A stretch of 34,063 nt of DNA, from the NCBI RefSeq assembly GCF_000702665.1, contig NZ_JNJA01000025.1:1-34063 (forward strand), in the 5' to 3' direction. The translations under genes and the position numbers were made by a program. The number at the start of each line of letters is the position of its first letter. Position 1 is the first letter of the stretch. The notes below the pieces were generated by a model. That model ran no database searches, had not been told where the DNA came from, and saw only the letters and a program-made list of their open reading frames with translations. Shown here one piece after another: positions 26,701 through 33,829 of this stretch. The stretch is from Solidesulfovibrio alcoholivorans DSM 5433. GTDB lineage: Bacteria; Desulfobacterota; Desulfovibrionia; Desulfovibrionales; Desulfovibrionaceae.

Positions 26701-29222
26701 TGCACGACGTCCAGATCGTCAACCTTCCCGGCAACACGGGCGAGATCGCGGTGCCCGTGCGGCCCGAATACATGCCCGGAGTCTACGTGACCGCGACCCT
26801 GGTCAAAAAGGCCGCCGACGTCACGCCGGAAAGCCCGTCGCGGGCCTTCGGCGCGGCGCCCATGCCCGTGGACAAGGCCTCGGGCCGTCTGCCCCTTGCC
26901 GTGACCGCGCCGGAATCCATGCGCCCGGGCGGCAAGCTCACGGCCGAGGTTGCGGCCCCGCCCGGCAGCGTCGTCACGGTCGCTGCCGTGGACGAGGGCA
27001 TCCTCCAGCTCATCGCCCAGAAAACGCCCGATCCCTTCGCGTTTTTCTACGCCAAGCGACGGCTCCAGGTGGAGACTTTCGACACCTTCTCCCTGCTGTT
27101 GCCCGAAGTGCCGCCCGTGATGGGCAAGGCCCTCGCCGGCGGCGGCGATTCCCTGGAAGACCTCTCCAACTTCGTGCGCACCCAGAGCCCGGGCCGGCGC
27201 ACCGTGGCCTACTGGTCCGGCCCGGTGTCCGTGGGGCCTTCGGGCAAGGCGCAGGTTTCCTTCGACATCCCCGAATTCCAGGGCCAGGTGCGGCTCATGG
27301 CCGCCGGCGTCTCGGGGCGGCGCTTCGCCGCGGCCGAGGCCAGGACCTTCGTCAAGAGCCCGCTCGTGCTGCTGCCGTCGTTCCCGCGCTTCCTGGCCTT
27401 CGGCGACGTCGCGGACATCCCCGTGACCGTGCGCAACGACACGGGCAAGGACGGCTCCTTCGCCATCTCCCTGACCGCGTCCGGTCCGGCGCGCGCGGCC
27501 GAACCCACGCGAAACGTCGCCATCGCCAAGGGCGCGGCCACGACCGTGGCCTTCCCGGTCACGGCCGGGGACGCCGAGGGCGTGGCGGAATTCGCCGTGG
27601 CGGTTTCCGGCAACGGCGAACGCTCGGCCGACACCGCAAGCCTGCCCGTGCGCTCCCCCCTGCCCGCGCGCACCACCATCCGTTCCGGCGCGCTGGAAGC
27701 GGCCAGCCTCACCGTGCCGGAACTGGCGTCCGGGGAGTTCGTGCCCGGCACGGCGCGCCTCGACGTCACGGTCGGCCGCTTTCCGCTCATCCGCTTCACC
27801 GGCAACCTCAAGGCACTGCTGTCCTATCCTTACGGTTGCCTGGAACAGACGGTCTCGCGCGCCTTTCCCCTGCTCTACTTCGCCGACCTCGCCCGGGCGC
27901 TGGACCCCGGGGCCTTCGACGCCCTCTCGCCCCAGGGCATGACGCAAGCCGCCATCCGGCGCATCACCGGCATGCAGCTCTACAACGGCGGTTTTTCCAT
28001 GTGGCCCGGCGGCTCCGAACCCCAGGCCTGGATGAGTCTTTACGCCGCGCATTTCCTGGCCGAGGCGCGCCTGGCCGGCTATCCCGTGGACCCAAACGTG
28101 CTCGCACAGGCCCTGGCCTTTGCCGGCGAAACCGGCAGGCAGGCCGACCTCGCCACGCCCGAAGGCCTCACGCGCGCCGCCTACGCGCTCTTCGTGCAGG
28201 CCAAGGCCGGCCGGGCGGACATCGGCGCCATGGACAACCTGCGCGACACCAGGGCCAAGGCCCTGCCGCCCGAGGCACGCGGGCTGCTCGGCGCGACCTA
28301 TGCCGCCGTGGGCAACGCCCGCACCGCGGACGCCTTGGTCTCGGGCCCCATCCCGGGCGGCGAAACGCAAAAGGAGACCGGCGGCAACCTGTCCTCGCCC
28401 CTGCGCGACAAGGCGCTGTTCCTCTCCGCCCTGCTCGACGCCGCGCCGGCCGACCCGAGGCTGCCGAGCCTCGCCGAAGACGTCGGGCGGCTGCTCGAGG
28501 GCGAGCCCTACCCCTCGACCCAGGAAAACGCCTTCGCCCTGCTGGCCCTTGGCAAGTACTACGCCCGGCAGCAGGCCAAAAAGCCCTTCTCCGGGACGCT
28601 CTACGCCGGAACGGGTGTGCTGTCCGATTTCAGCAGCGACAAGGCGCTGAGCCTGCGCGGCCTGCCCCAATCCGGGGACCTGCGCATCAGCGTGGACGAC
28701 GGCTTCGAGCCCGGGGCCTGCTTCTACAGCGTGCGCACCCGGGCCGTGCCGACCCCGGCCGCCTACGCGCCCCAGGCCGCGGGCCTCGAGGTCGCGAGGA
28801 CGTTCCTGCACCGCGACGGCACGCCCCTTGCGGCGGGCGCGGACGTGCCGCAGGGCGCTCTCGTGGTCGTCAGGTTCGCCGTGCGCGCGACCAAGGGGCC
28901 GGTGGCCAACGTCGTGCTCGAAAACCTGCTCCCGGCGGGGCTCGAGGTGGAAAACCCGCGCCTGGCCACCACCGAGCGCCTGTCCTGGATGGAGGCGGCG
29001 GACGAAAATGACACGCCCGCGTACCTCGACATGCGCGACGACCGCACCCTGGCCTTCACCGATCTTGCGGACACGAAATGGCACGTGTCCTATGCCCTGC
29101 TTCGGGCCGTTACGCCGGGCAGCTTCACCGTCCCGCCCGCCCAGGCCGAGGCCATGTACGCCCCGGAACTGCGCGCCGGAGGACCCATCTCCAAGCTGAC
29201 CGTGTCCGCTCCGGTCAAATAA
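23748..29222 (+). CDS. Bacterial alpha-2-macroglobulin with thioester, membrane-anchored
   Basis: An 1824-residue protein of the large (YfhM-type) bacterial alpha-2-macroglobulin class, thought to trap proteases that enter the periplasm. The N-terminus is a single hydrophobic anchor (about 14-33) without a lipobox, unlike the usual lipoprotein form. MG-type beta domains follow (VYGERDIYRPGETLEG, LRLNDPQGRKI, YRFQVEEFVPDR are characteristic), then a bait-like region and the thioester domain with C1364-L-E-Q1367 in YPYGCLEQTVSRAFP. The Cys-Gln pair is intact, so covalent trapping should be possible. Downstream, the alpha-helical toroid and receptor-like domain complete the family order. ATG 23748 has GGAGG in front. 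The common partner PbpC (PBP1C) is absent from both sides; instead a PilT-like gene follows at 11 bp. Confidence 0.93.
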   Translation: MDHAQPGGSSERIKNILIAVLLCLALGEFALLLRKPMPAPAPAASQASAPGTQAPHGDAVRLLGVGMDPERGRYLLATFDRPVAGATEGASPAAPPAALTPDLPGKWTWVSPWMLRFEPKDGFAQATAYTLAFKPDAFLRAPQTLAGQTEWKASYGAFEATRLTAHLEPAPEGGAMVVVRGEAAFNRKVDPKALAENIALLDPDSPQRPVAISPTTTYPSKKIGFVSDPIRKTPQQRDVKVAVTTGLRPEKGDVALAREAVAVIPVALDPHLRLRDVKASSEEGAATIRLRLSAPVEAKEETAAHVAVEPDMETSLAGDGDELVLSGAFEPGREYTVTLEKGLTAGDGAVLDETVSRTVRIPDLEPTVDFKDQGMFLGKNGYKNLAIKSVNTNAAELSIDRVYFNNLFPFFSVTYSAFDDDYEGGSVNESFGDRIVNERIPLRYKNNAAVVTPVNLEKYIQGHEPGLYRVALTVPGKFQGAQRYVLITDIGIVAKQGQGDLLVWTASYSTLAPVAGASVRVLSYQNQELAAGATDDKGLFRAKVPPKLLADKRPYLIVVQKGADVSYLLYERFRVDATGLDVAGAVMPDVGYTAFVYGERDIYRPGETLEGVAVVRDARLGVPPSMPVTLRLNDPQGRKISEQAVVTGAQGLVTLRQALPAQSLTGSYTLEITAADTVIGQYRFQVEEFVPDRVSVAVKADTEAAGPGESLPFTVNGRYLFGAPGAHLPVEARVRLVKAAFAPKGYAGYVFGDPERSFEDTEFFEEAGNLGPDGQASFDAPIPDDLSPPAALEAIVTARVREGGGRGVTGLARIPVHVYAAYPGLKRLASDAATPGKPVRFDYVVVSPDGKPVDAPELTATLYRDTWQTVLRKNPDGAFTYESVRDPKTVETRTVSAKGGKGATSFTPPTFGSYRLVLADPASGASSQLEFYAGGFGYSPWAVENPARIELKPDKAEYASGETARFQVRAPFAGKLLVTVEGSGVHDVQIVNLPGNTGEIAVPVRPEYMPGVYVTATLVKKAADVTPESPSRAFGAAPMPVDKASGRLPLAVTAPESMRPGGKLTAEVAAPPGSVVTVAAVDEGILQLIAQKTPDPFAFFYAKRRLQVETFDTFSLLLPEVPPVMGKALAGGGDSLEDLSNFVRTQSPGRRTVAYWSGPVSVGPSGKAQVSFDIPEFQGQVRLMAAGVSGRRFAAAEARTFVKSPLVLLPSFPRFLAFGDVADIPVTVRNDTGKDGSFAISLTASGPARAAEPTRNVAIAKGAATTVAFPVTAGDAEGVAEFAVAVSGNGERSADTASLPVRSPLPARTTIRSGALEAASLTVPELASGEFVPGTARLDVTVGRFPLIRFTGNLKALLSYPYGCLEQTVSRAFPLLYFADLARALDPGAFDALSPQGMTQAAIRRITGMQLYNGGFSMWPGGSEPQAWMSLYAAHFLAEARLAGYPVDPNVLAQALAFAGETGRQADLATPEGLTRAAYALFVQAKAGRADIGAMDNLRDTRAKALPPEARGLLGATYAAVGNARTADALVSGPIPGGETQKETGGNLSSPLRDKALFLSALLDAAPADPRLPSLAEDVGRLLEGEPYPSTQENAFALLALGKYYARQQAKKPFSGTLYAGTGVLSDFSSDKALSLRGLPQSGDLRISVDDGFEPGACFYSVRTRAVPTPAAYAPQAAGLEVARTFLHRDGTPLAAGADVPQGALVVVRFAVRATKGPVANVVLENLLPAGLEVENPRLATTERLSWMEAADENDTPAYLDMRDDRTLAFTDLADTKWHVSYALLRAVTPGSFTVPPAQAEAMYAPELRAGGPISKLTVSAPVK

Positions 29223-29233
29223 AGCGCAACCCC

Positions 29234-30511
29234 ATGGAAAAGTTCTTTAAACTCGTCAGCTCCTGCGCCAAGAACGGCATCACCGACCTGCACATCCGCA
29301 CCGGCCAGCCCGTGGCCGTGCGCAAAAACGGGCACCTGCACTTCCAGCGCGACATCGTCTTCGACACCGCGGACATGGAAGAGCTCCTAAACCGCCTCAC
29401 GTCCGAACGGCAGCGCCGCCAGCTCGCCGAACGCTGGTCCGTGGATTTCTCGGTCTATCTCCAGGACGCCCAGATGCGGCTCAACGCCTTCTACTCCGCC
29501 GACGGCCTGGGCCTGGCCGTGCGCTTCCTGCCGTCGGTGGTGCCGGACTTCGAGTCCCTGAACCTCCATCCGTCCCTGCGCGACCTGTGTTCGCTGCACC
29601 ACGGGCTCATCCTCATCTGCGGCCCCACGGGCAACGGCAAGTCCACGACCATCGCGGCCATGATCCGCGAGATCAACCAGACCCGCGCCGCCCACGTCAT
29701 CACCCTGGAAGACCCCATCGAATACCGGTTTACTTCGGAAAAGGCGCTCATGGACCAGCGCGAGCTCGGGGCGCATTTCCTGAGTTTCGAGCAGGGGCTG
29801 CTCGATATCCTGCGCGAGGACGCGGACGTCATCATGGTGGGCGAGCTGCGCGACCCGGAAACCATGCGCCTGACGATCAACGCCGCCGAGGCCGGGCACC
29901 TGGTCATCGCCACCCTGCACGCCGGCACGCCCGAGGAGGCGCTCCTGCGCCTGTGCAACGCCTTCGGCGAGGGAGCCCAGGATTTCGCCCGGGCGCAGAT
30001 CGCCTCGTGCCTGGGCGCGGTGGTGGTGCAGCACATGGAGATCCTGCCCCGGGTCGGGTTCCGCGCCCCGGTGCTCTCCATCCTGCGCAGCAACAACTCC
30101 GTCAAAAACATCATCCGGGAAAACCGCCTCAACCAGCTCGAGAGCATCATTCAGGCCGGCAAGGGCGAAGGCATGTTCACCTTCGAGCGCTATCGCGAGG
30201 ATTTCCTGGACCAGAAGCCGAAACTGACGCCGCCGACCGTGGCCTTCCGCCCAAACCAGAACGCCGCGCCGCCCACGCGTCCCATCGAGGCCCCGCAATC
30301 CCCGTCCATGCAGGCGGCGCACCCGCAGCATGCGCAAGCCGCGCCCGCGCCCCAGGCCGGGCCCCTTTCGCCGCCCCCGCCCCACGCGGCTCCGGCAACC
30401 CCCGCGGGCGCGTCACGCCTTGACGATCTCCCGACCACGGGCCCCTACCGCATCGACGACGAGCCGCCCCTGGAGGAACTCGTGGCGCAAATGCGCCGGA
30501 AAATGCCCTAG
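29234..30511 (+). CDS. PilT/PilU-like type IV pilus retraction ATPase
   Basis: A 425-residue GspE/PilT-family secretion ATPase. It has Walker A GPTGNGKST (130-138), the Asp box TLEDPIEY (157-164), Walker B VIMVGELRD (199-207) and the His box LVIATLHAGT (223-232). Residues 1-110 are the N-terminal PAS-like domain (ITDLHIRTGQPVAVRKNG). The core matches PilT length, but a tail of about 100 residues follows, rich in Ala, Pro and Gln from about 330. A role in disassembling type IV pili by ATP hydrolysis is expected, but no pilin, PilB, PilC or PilM-Q gene is nearby. The start lies 11 bp after the alpha-2-macroglobulin stop, so the two are probably co-transcribed. The ribosome site is weak. Its TAG shares CTAG with the stop of the opposing gene. 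Confidence 0.9.
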   Translation: MEKFFKLVSSCAKNGITDLHIRTGQPVAVRKNGHLHFQRDIVFDTADMEELLNRLTSERQRRQLAERWSVDFSVYLQDAQMRLNAFYSADGLGLAVRFLPSVVPDFESLNLHPSLRDLCSLHHGLILICGPTGNGKSTTIAAMIREINQTRAAHVITLEDPIEYRFTSEKALMDQRELGAHFLSFEQGLLDILREDADVIMVGELRDPETMRLTINAAEAGHLVIATLHAGTPEEALLRLCNAFGEGAQDFARAQIASCLGAVVVQHMEILPRVGFRAPVLSILRSNNSVKNIIRENRLNQLESIIQAGKGEGMFTFERYREDFLDQKPKLTPPTVAFRPNQNAAPPTRPIEAPQSPSMQAAHPQHAQAAPAPQAGPLSPPPPHAAPATPAGASRLDDLPTTGPYRIDDEPPLEELVAQMRRKMP

Positions 30512-32079
30512 CCCGACGTGTCGCCGTCCTCCGCACAGACATCCTCACGCAGGACATAGCGGTTCTTGCCAAGCCGCTTGGCCTCGTACATGGCCGCGTC
30601 GGCCATATCCAGGGCGTGCTTGAGGCTCGGCTCGCCCCCCTGGCAAAGCGACACGCCGATGCTGCACCCGAGGCCCATGCCCAGGCCGCCGACGCCCGCC
30701 ACGATCCGCGCGGCCATGGACGCGGCCGCGGCGCGCATGTGGCTTTGTTGCGCCGTCAGGCAGACCACGAACTCGTCGCCGCCCAGGCGCCCGGCCACGT
30801 CAGTCTCGCGGATGCTCTCGCGCAGCACCCGGGCCGTCTGCGCCAGCACCCGGTCGCCCTGTTCGTGGCCGTGGACGTCGTTGACCTGCTTGAAGCCGTC
30901 GAGGTCGATGAACATGACCGCAAGGGCGAGGTCCGGCTCCTGGCGCACCGCGTCCTCGAGCTTTCTGGCCAATTCCCAGAAGCGGTTGCGCATGGGCAGA
31001 CCCGTGAGGGCGTCGATAAGGGCCTGTTCCTCGCGGTCCCTGGCCGCGAGCAGGCAGGCGCGCACCTCGCCCATTTCGCGGATGATGACGCCCGCGTCGT
31101 ACGGGCGCTCCCCTTGGGATATTTCCGTCGAAGCCGCGATCAGCACGGAGACGTCGTGCTCCAGGCGGCGGGCCAGCCAGAGCGAGGCCGCAAACCCCGC
31201 CGCCAGGCACAGCAGACCGGCCACGCCGAAACGAAGAAGCATCCGGCGCAAAGGCGCAACGAACGCGTCCTCCGGGACGCCGATGACCACGGTCCACCCC
31301 CAGTCGCCCACCTCGGTCCTGGCCACAATCACCGGATACGCCATGCTTCCGGAAACGGTCGCGCCGTTGTCCTCGGGCCGGACCGAGCCGATTTCCTTCC
31401 GGCTCTCCTCGCCGAGCACGGCCCCGAGAAACGCCGAGGGATCATAGGACGCGACGATGGCATCGCCGGACAGGATGGCCACGCTCCAATTCTCGGGAAG
31501 ATGCTGTTGCCCGAGCAAGGCATAGACTTCGACAATGGGAGTGAGCGCGCGCAGGCAGTACAGGGCCTTTGCCCCCACGAAAACGGGCACGCCGAGGCTC
31601 ACCAGCCGGGAGTGGGAAATCGTGCCAACGTACGGCCCCGAAACGATGGGACGCTCCGATTCGATGACTTGGAGGGCGGAGGCGGGGTCGCTGGTGTCGG
31701 GGAGACGTTCGCCGAAAGGGCGCTGGGTGTTGAACAGGATCGCGCCGTCCCGGTCCACCAGCGACATGGAGAAACTGCCTCCATCACGGGCAACGATCCT
31801 GACGGCATGGCTGTACAGGGCTTCGAGGTCGTTCCTGCGGCCGGCTTCGCTTTCGGCGATGGCGGTGAGCATGGAGGCCCGGGCCGCCAGATGCCGCCCC
31901 ACGACGGAGGCGATGGCGAGCGCCCGGCGCTTGAGGGAGACCGTCTCGATTTCCCGCTGGCTCTTGATGGAATCGAGCAGCATGACGCAGGAGAAAAGCG
32001 CCATGGGCACGGCGGCAAGGGCCGCCAAGAGCAGCAGCCAGGAATGGAAGGCGACGCGCGGCGTTCCGGCTTGCGGCAT
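30508..32079 (-). CDS. Membrane diguanylate cyclase with Cache-type sensor domain
   Basis: A 523-residue signalling protein that makes cyclic di-GMP from two GTP. It has a first membrane helix at about 12-36, a periplasmic region of about 240 residues with dCache-like segments (SMSLVDRDGAILFNTQ, GWTVVIGVPEDAFVAPL), a second helix at about 282-305, a short HAMP-like linker, and a GGDEF domain. The active-site motif is intact (GGDEF 433-437) and the inhibitory RxxD site lies five residues before it (RETD 424-427), so product feedback is expected. MFIDLDGFKQVND marks the metal-binding strand. The periplasmic ligand is unknown. ATG 32079 has AAGGAGAGG in front. It converges on the PilT-like gene with a four-base overlap of stops; c-di-GMP often controls pili, but no direct link is shown. 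Confidence 0.92.
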   Translation of the reverse strand: MPQAGTPRVAFHSWLLLLAALAAVPMALFSCVMLLDSIKSQREIETVSLKRRALAIASVVGRHLAARASMLTAIAESEAGRRNDLEALYSHAVRIVARDGGSFSMSLVDRDGAILFNTQRPFGERLPDTSDPASALQVIESERPIVSGPYVGTISHSRLVSLGVPVFVGAKALYCLRALTPIVEVYALLGQQHLPENWSVAILSGDAIVASYDPSAFLGAVLGEESRKEIGSVRPEDNGATVSGSMAYPVIVARTEVGDWGWTVVIGVPEDAFVAPLRRMLLRFGVAGLLCLAAGFAASLWLARRLEHDVSVLIAASTEISQGERPYDAGVIIREMGEVRACLLAARDREEQALIDALTGLPMRNRFWELARKLEDAVRQEPDLALAVMFIDLDGFKQVNDVHGHEQGDRVLAQTARVLRESIRETDVAGRLGGDEFVVCLTAQQSHMRAAAASMAARIVAGVGGLGMGLGCSIGVSLCQGGEPSLKHALDMADAAMYEAKRLGKNRYVLREDVCAEDGDTSG

Positions 32080-32148
32080 GGGCCTCTCCTTGCAGGGGAT
32101 GCCCGCACACGACAGGGCGATATTCCCTTGTAACCAAAGTCGGGCGAC

Positions 32149-32169
32149 GCGCGCAATGGCGTTGCGCGC
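32149..32169. other. 8-bp inverted repeat between the hydrolase and cyclase genes
   Basis: GCGCGCAA (32149-32156) and TTGCGCGC (32162-32169) form a perfect inverted repeat around TGGCG. It lies between the hydrolase stop and the cyclase start on the minus strand. There is no T tract, so it is a weak terminator candidate or a protein-binding site. Confidence 0.35.
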
Positions 32170-32191
32170 CCGGCCGGCGTTTCGCGCGAGC

Positions 32192-33076
32192 TCAGGCCTG
32201 CCGTCTGGCGACCGCCGCGGCCAGGAAGCCCGCAGCCCGGGCGATGACCGCAGGATGCCAGAGCATGCCCAGATGGGAGACGGCCGGCGTCGCCTCCTCG
32301 CGCCATCCGGGTCGTCCCACGGCCAGCCCGACCAGGGGCGCGACCATGGCGTCCACGGGCGAGGCCAGGGACAACAGCGCAACCTCCGGCGGATCGGGCA
32401 GCGCCGCCACGATGCGGCTGACGGGGCCGCCGGGGACAAGGCCGCGCCCCAGGCGTCCGAACGCCAGGACGGCGAGGCTGCTGCCGCCGTGAGGCGCGCC
32501 GAGGGTCACGCAGGCCAGGGTGCGGCGGCCGAAGTCCCCTTCGGCCATCAGCCGCCGCGCGAGAAGCCCGCCCAGGCTGTGGCCGAGGAAGCACAGGGGC
32601 GCATCGGGCGGCAGCCAGGCGCGCAGCCGGGCCGCAAGCGCCTGCGCCACGGCCTCGAAATCCGTCCCCAGCGAGAAATAGCCGGGGCACAGGACGAGGC
32701 CGAAGCCGCGCCGGGTGAGGGCTGGCCGGAAGCACAGGAAGGCTGCGGGGTTGTGGTAAAGTCCGTGCAGACAGACCACGACCGGTTCGCCGCTGCGGGG
32801 CATGCGGCGCGGCGCGCGGCCGACCAGCGGCCCAAGCGGCAGGGTCAGGCCCATGGCGCAATAACCGCCGAAGCTCGTGGCCAGGGCCAGAAGCCTGCAG
32901 CGCAGCCGCCGGCCCCGGCAGGCGGCCTCCAGAAACGGCGGCGGCGCGTGGCGCAAGGCTGCGCACAAGGCCCAGACCTGGCTCACGGCCATGGCGGTGG
33001 CCGCGACCAGCAGGCCGCCGGCGGCCAGGATGGCGAGTCCCCTGAAAAGGAACGCAAAGTCGGGGGGCGGCAGCAT
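32192..33076 (-). CDS. Alpha/beta hydrolase, lipase/esterase-like, membrane-anchored
   Basis: A 294-residue protein. A hydrophobic N-terminus (about 8-33) suggests a signal anchor or secretion. The hydrolase core has the oxyanion motif HG at 104-105 (VVVCLHGLYHNP), the nucleophile elbow GHSLGG with S167, a likely acid D242 (SPVDAMVAP) and the catalytic H268 (VSHLGML). This is the layout of triacylglycerol-lipase-like or PGAP1-like esterases. The substrate is unknown. The ATG at 33076 has no Shine-Dalgarno; a TATGAT -10 ends six bases before it, predicting a leaderless mRNA. The next gene in the same direction is the diguanylate cyclase, 112 bp on. Confidence 0.82.
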   Translation of the reverse strand: MLPPPDFAFLFRGLAILAAGGLLVAATAMAVSQVWALCAALRHAPPPFLEAACRGRRLRCRLLALATSFGGYCAMGLTLPLGPLVGRAPRRMPRSGEPVVVCLHGLYHNPAAFLCFRPALTRRGFGLVLCPGYFSLGTDFEAVAQALAARLRAWLPPDAPLCFLGHSLGGLLARRLMAEGDFGRRTLACVTLGAPHGGSSLAVLAFGRLGRGLVPGGPVSRIVAALPDPPEVALLSLASPVDAMVAPLVGLAVGRPGWREEATPAVSHLGMLWHPAVIARAAGFLAAAVARRQA

Positions 33077-33082
33077 GATTTC

Positions 33083-33110
33083 ATCATAGCGAAATCGCAG
33101 AGGAAAACAA
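33083..33110 (-). promoter_or_regulatory. Candidate promoter of the hydrolase gene
   Basis: On the minus strand, TTGTTT (plus 33110-33105), 16 bases, then TATGAT (33088-33083), a five-of-six -10 match. The predicted start is the A of the hydrolase ATG. Confidence 0.4.
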
Positions 33111-33138
33111 GAAAATTTCGCGCTGGCGAAAAAAAACG

Positions 33139-33167
33139 TTGACGGCGGGTGTCCAGATGCGTAGATA
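33139..33167 (+). promoter_or_regulatory. Promoter of the tRNA-Val/tRNA-Asp operon
   Basis: TTGACG (33139-33144), a 17-base spacer and TAGATA (33162-33167) place the start near 33174, ten bases before the first tRNA. The -35 is strong and the -10 moderate. Confidence 0.55.
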
Positions 33168-33183
33168 CCGTGTCTCGCCGGGC

Positions 33184-33259
33184 GGGCGGGTAGCTCAGCT
33201 GGGAGAGCATCGGCCTTACAAGCCGAGGGTCACAGGTTCGAGTCCTGTTCCGCCTACCA
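33184..33259 (+). tRNA. tRNA-Val (anticodon UAC)
   Basis: A 76-base cloverleaf: acceptor GGGCGGG pairing with TCCGCCT (with G-U pairs at both ends), D-stem GCTC/GAGC, anticodon stem TCGGC/GCCGA with loop CTTACAA, T-arm ACAGG-TTCGAGT-CCTGT, discriminator A and encoded CCA. The anticodon TAC reads GUA-type valine codons. Confidence 0.95.
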
Positions 33260-33268
33260 GAGATATGC

Positions 33269-33345
33269 GGGGTCGTAGTTAAGCTGGTTATAACGCCGGC
33301 CTGTCACGTCGGAGGGCGCGAGTTCAAGTCTCGTCGGCCCCGCCA
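33269..33345 (+). tRNA. tRNA-Asp (anticodon GUC)
   Basis: A 77-base cloverleaf: acceptor GGGGTCG pairing with CGGCCCC, D-stem GTTA/TAAC, anticodon stem CCGGC/GTCGG with loop CTGTCAC, T-arm GCGAG-TTCAAGT-CTCGT, discriminator G and encoded CCA. It lies nine bases after tRNA-Val, in one transcript. Confidence 0.96.
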
Positions 33346-33353
33346 GGAAATCC

Positions 33354-33385
33354 AGGGAGTTAGATGCAAATCTGACTCCCTTTTT
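33354..33385 (+). terminator. Intrinsic terminator of the tRNA operon
   Basis: AGGGAGT (33354-33360) pairs with ACTCCCT (33375-33381), with an inner AGA/TCT extension, followed by a T run at 33381-33385. Confidence 0.85.
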
Positions 33386-33701
33386 CTTTGCTTAGAGATT
33401 TTCCCCCACACTATCCCCCACACGCGACGTCAAAATCGGTCTTACTCGATACTAAAAGACGGGGCATATCCAGTTCACTGCCCCGCCTCTTCCCCTTCTC
33501 TTAAATCCCCCGGCAGAGAAAGCCACCCACCGCCATGCTCAAGAACCTGAAGCGGGAAAAGCCGTGGGGCAAGCTGCGGATGTCGCGCAAGAATTATGAG
33601 ATGTGTCGGCCAGGGCAAGTTCTCCAGGACTTCCCTTTCGGTTAAGGCCGCTATGGTATACAGGTCAATAAAGGCTTTCGATCCCAATGCCGGGGGAGTC
33701 T
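33386..33701. other. Non-coding stretch downstream of the tRNAs with possible integration-site debris
   Basis: No convincing gene. The minus strand over 33396-33443 encodes RPILTSRVGDSVGENL and a stop, with the GTGGGGGA motif doubled; the frame is closed by a stop just upstream, so at most it is the tail of a decayed gene such as a tRNA-adjacent integrase. A plus-strand frame of 36 codons (33535-33645, starting MLKNLKREKPWGKLRMSRK) has no clear ribosome site and is not recognised. Composition is less GC-rich than the core genes. Confidence 0.35.
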
Positions 33702-33733
33702 ATGGCCGCCTTTATCCGCATTCCTAGTTCATC
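33702..33733 (+). pseudogene. Possible 5' end of a gene interrupted by the IS21-family element
   Basis: ATG 33702 follows a strong ribosome site (GGGGGAG, three bases away) and encodes MAAFIRIPSS before the insertion-sequence end begins at about 33734. The start pattern is compatible with a site-specific integrase N-terminus, which would fit the tRNA-proximal location, but ten residues cannot establish that. The rest would lie beyond the element, outside the window. Confidence 0.3.
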
Positions 33734-33747
33734 TGTCAAACAGCACC

Positions 33748-33785
33748 GAAAAGTGACCCCCAATCAGCGTCCAAAATTGACCCCC
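33748..33785. repeat. Two terminal repeats in the IS21-family end
   Basis: GAAAAGTGACCCCC (33748-33761) and CAAAATTGACCCCC (33772-33785) are near-identical direct repeats 24 bases apart. IS21-family ends typically carry such multiple repeats as IstA binding sites. Confidence 0.65.
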
Positions 33786-33829
33786 TCGATGTTGATGTCC
33801 GCCCTCCATCTAATCGGGGAGGGGGCGCC

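Noticed and set aside
22773..29084. A 2103-codon open frame on the minus strand
   Set aside because: It is antisense to the alpha-2-macroglobulin gene and is open only because of the high GC third-position bias. Only its last 284 codons, including the stop and starting at ATG 23624, look like a real gene.
33475..33687. Minus-strand 70-residue frame near the tRNAs
   Set aside because: It begins with TTG, has no ribosome site or family match, and overlaps an equally unconvincing plus-strand frame.
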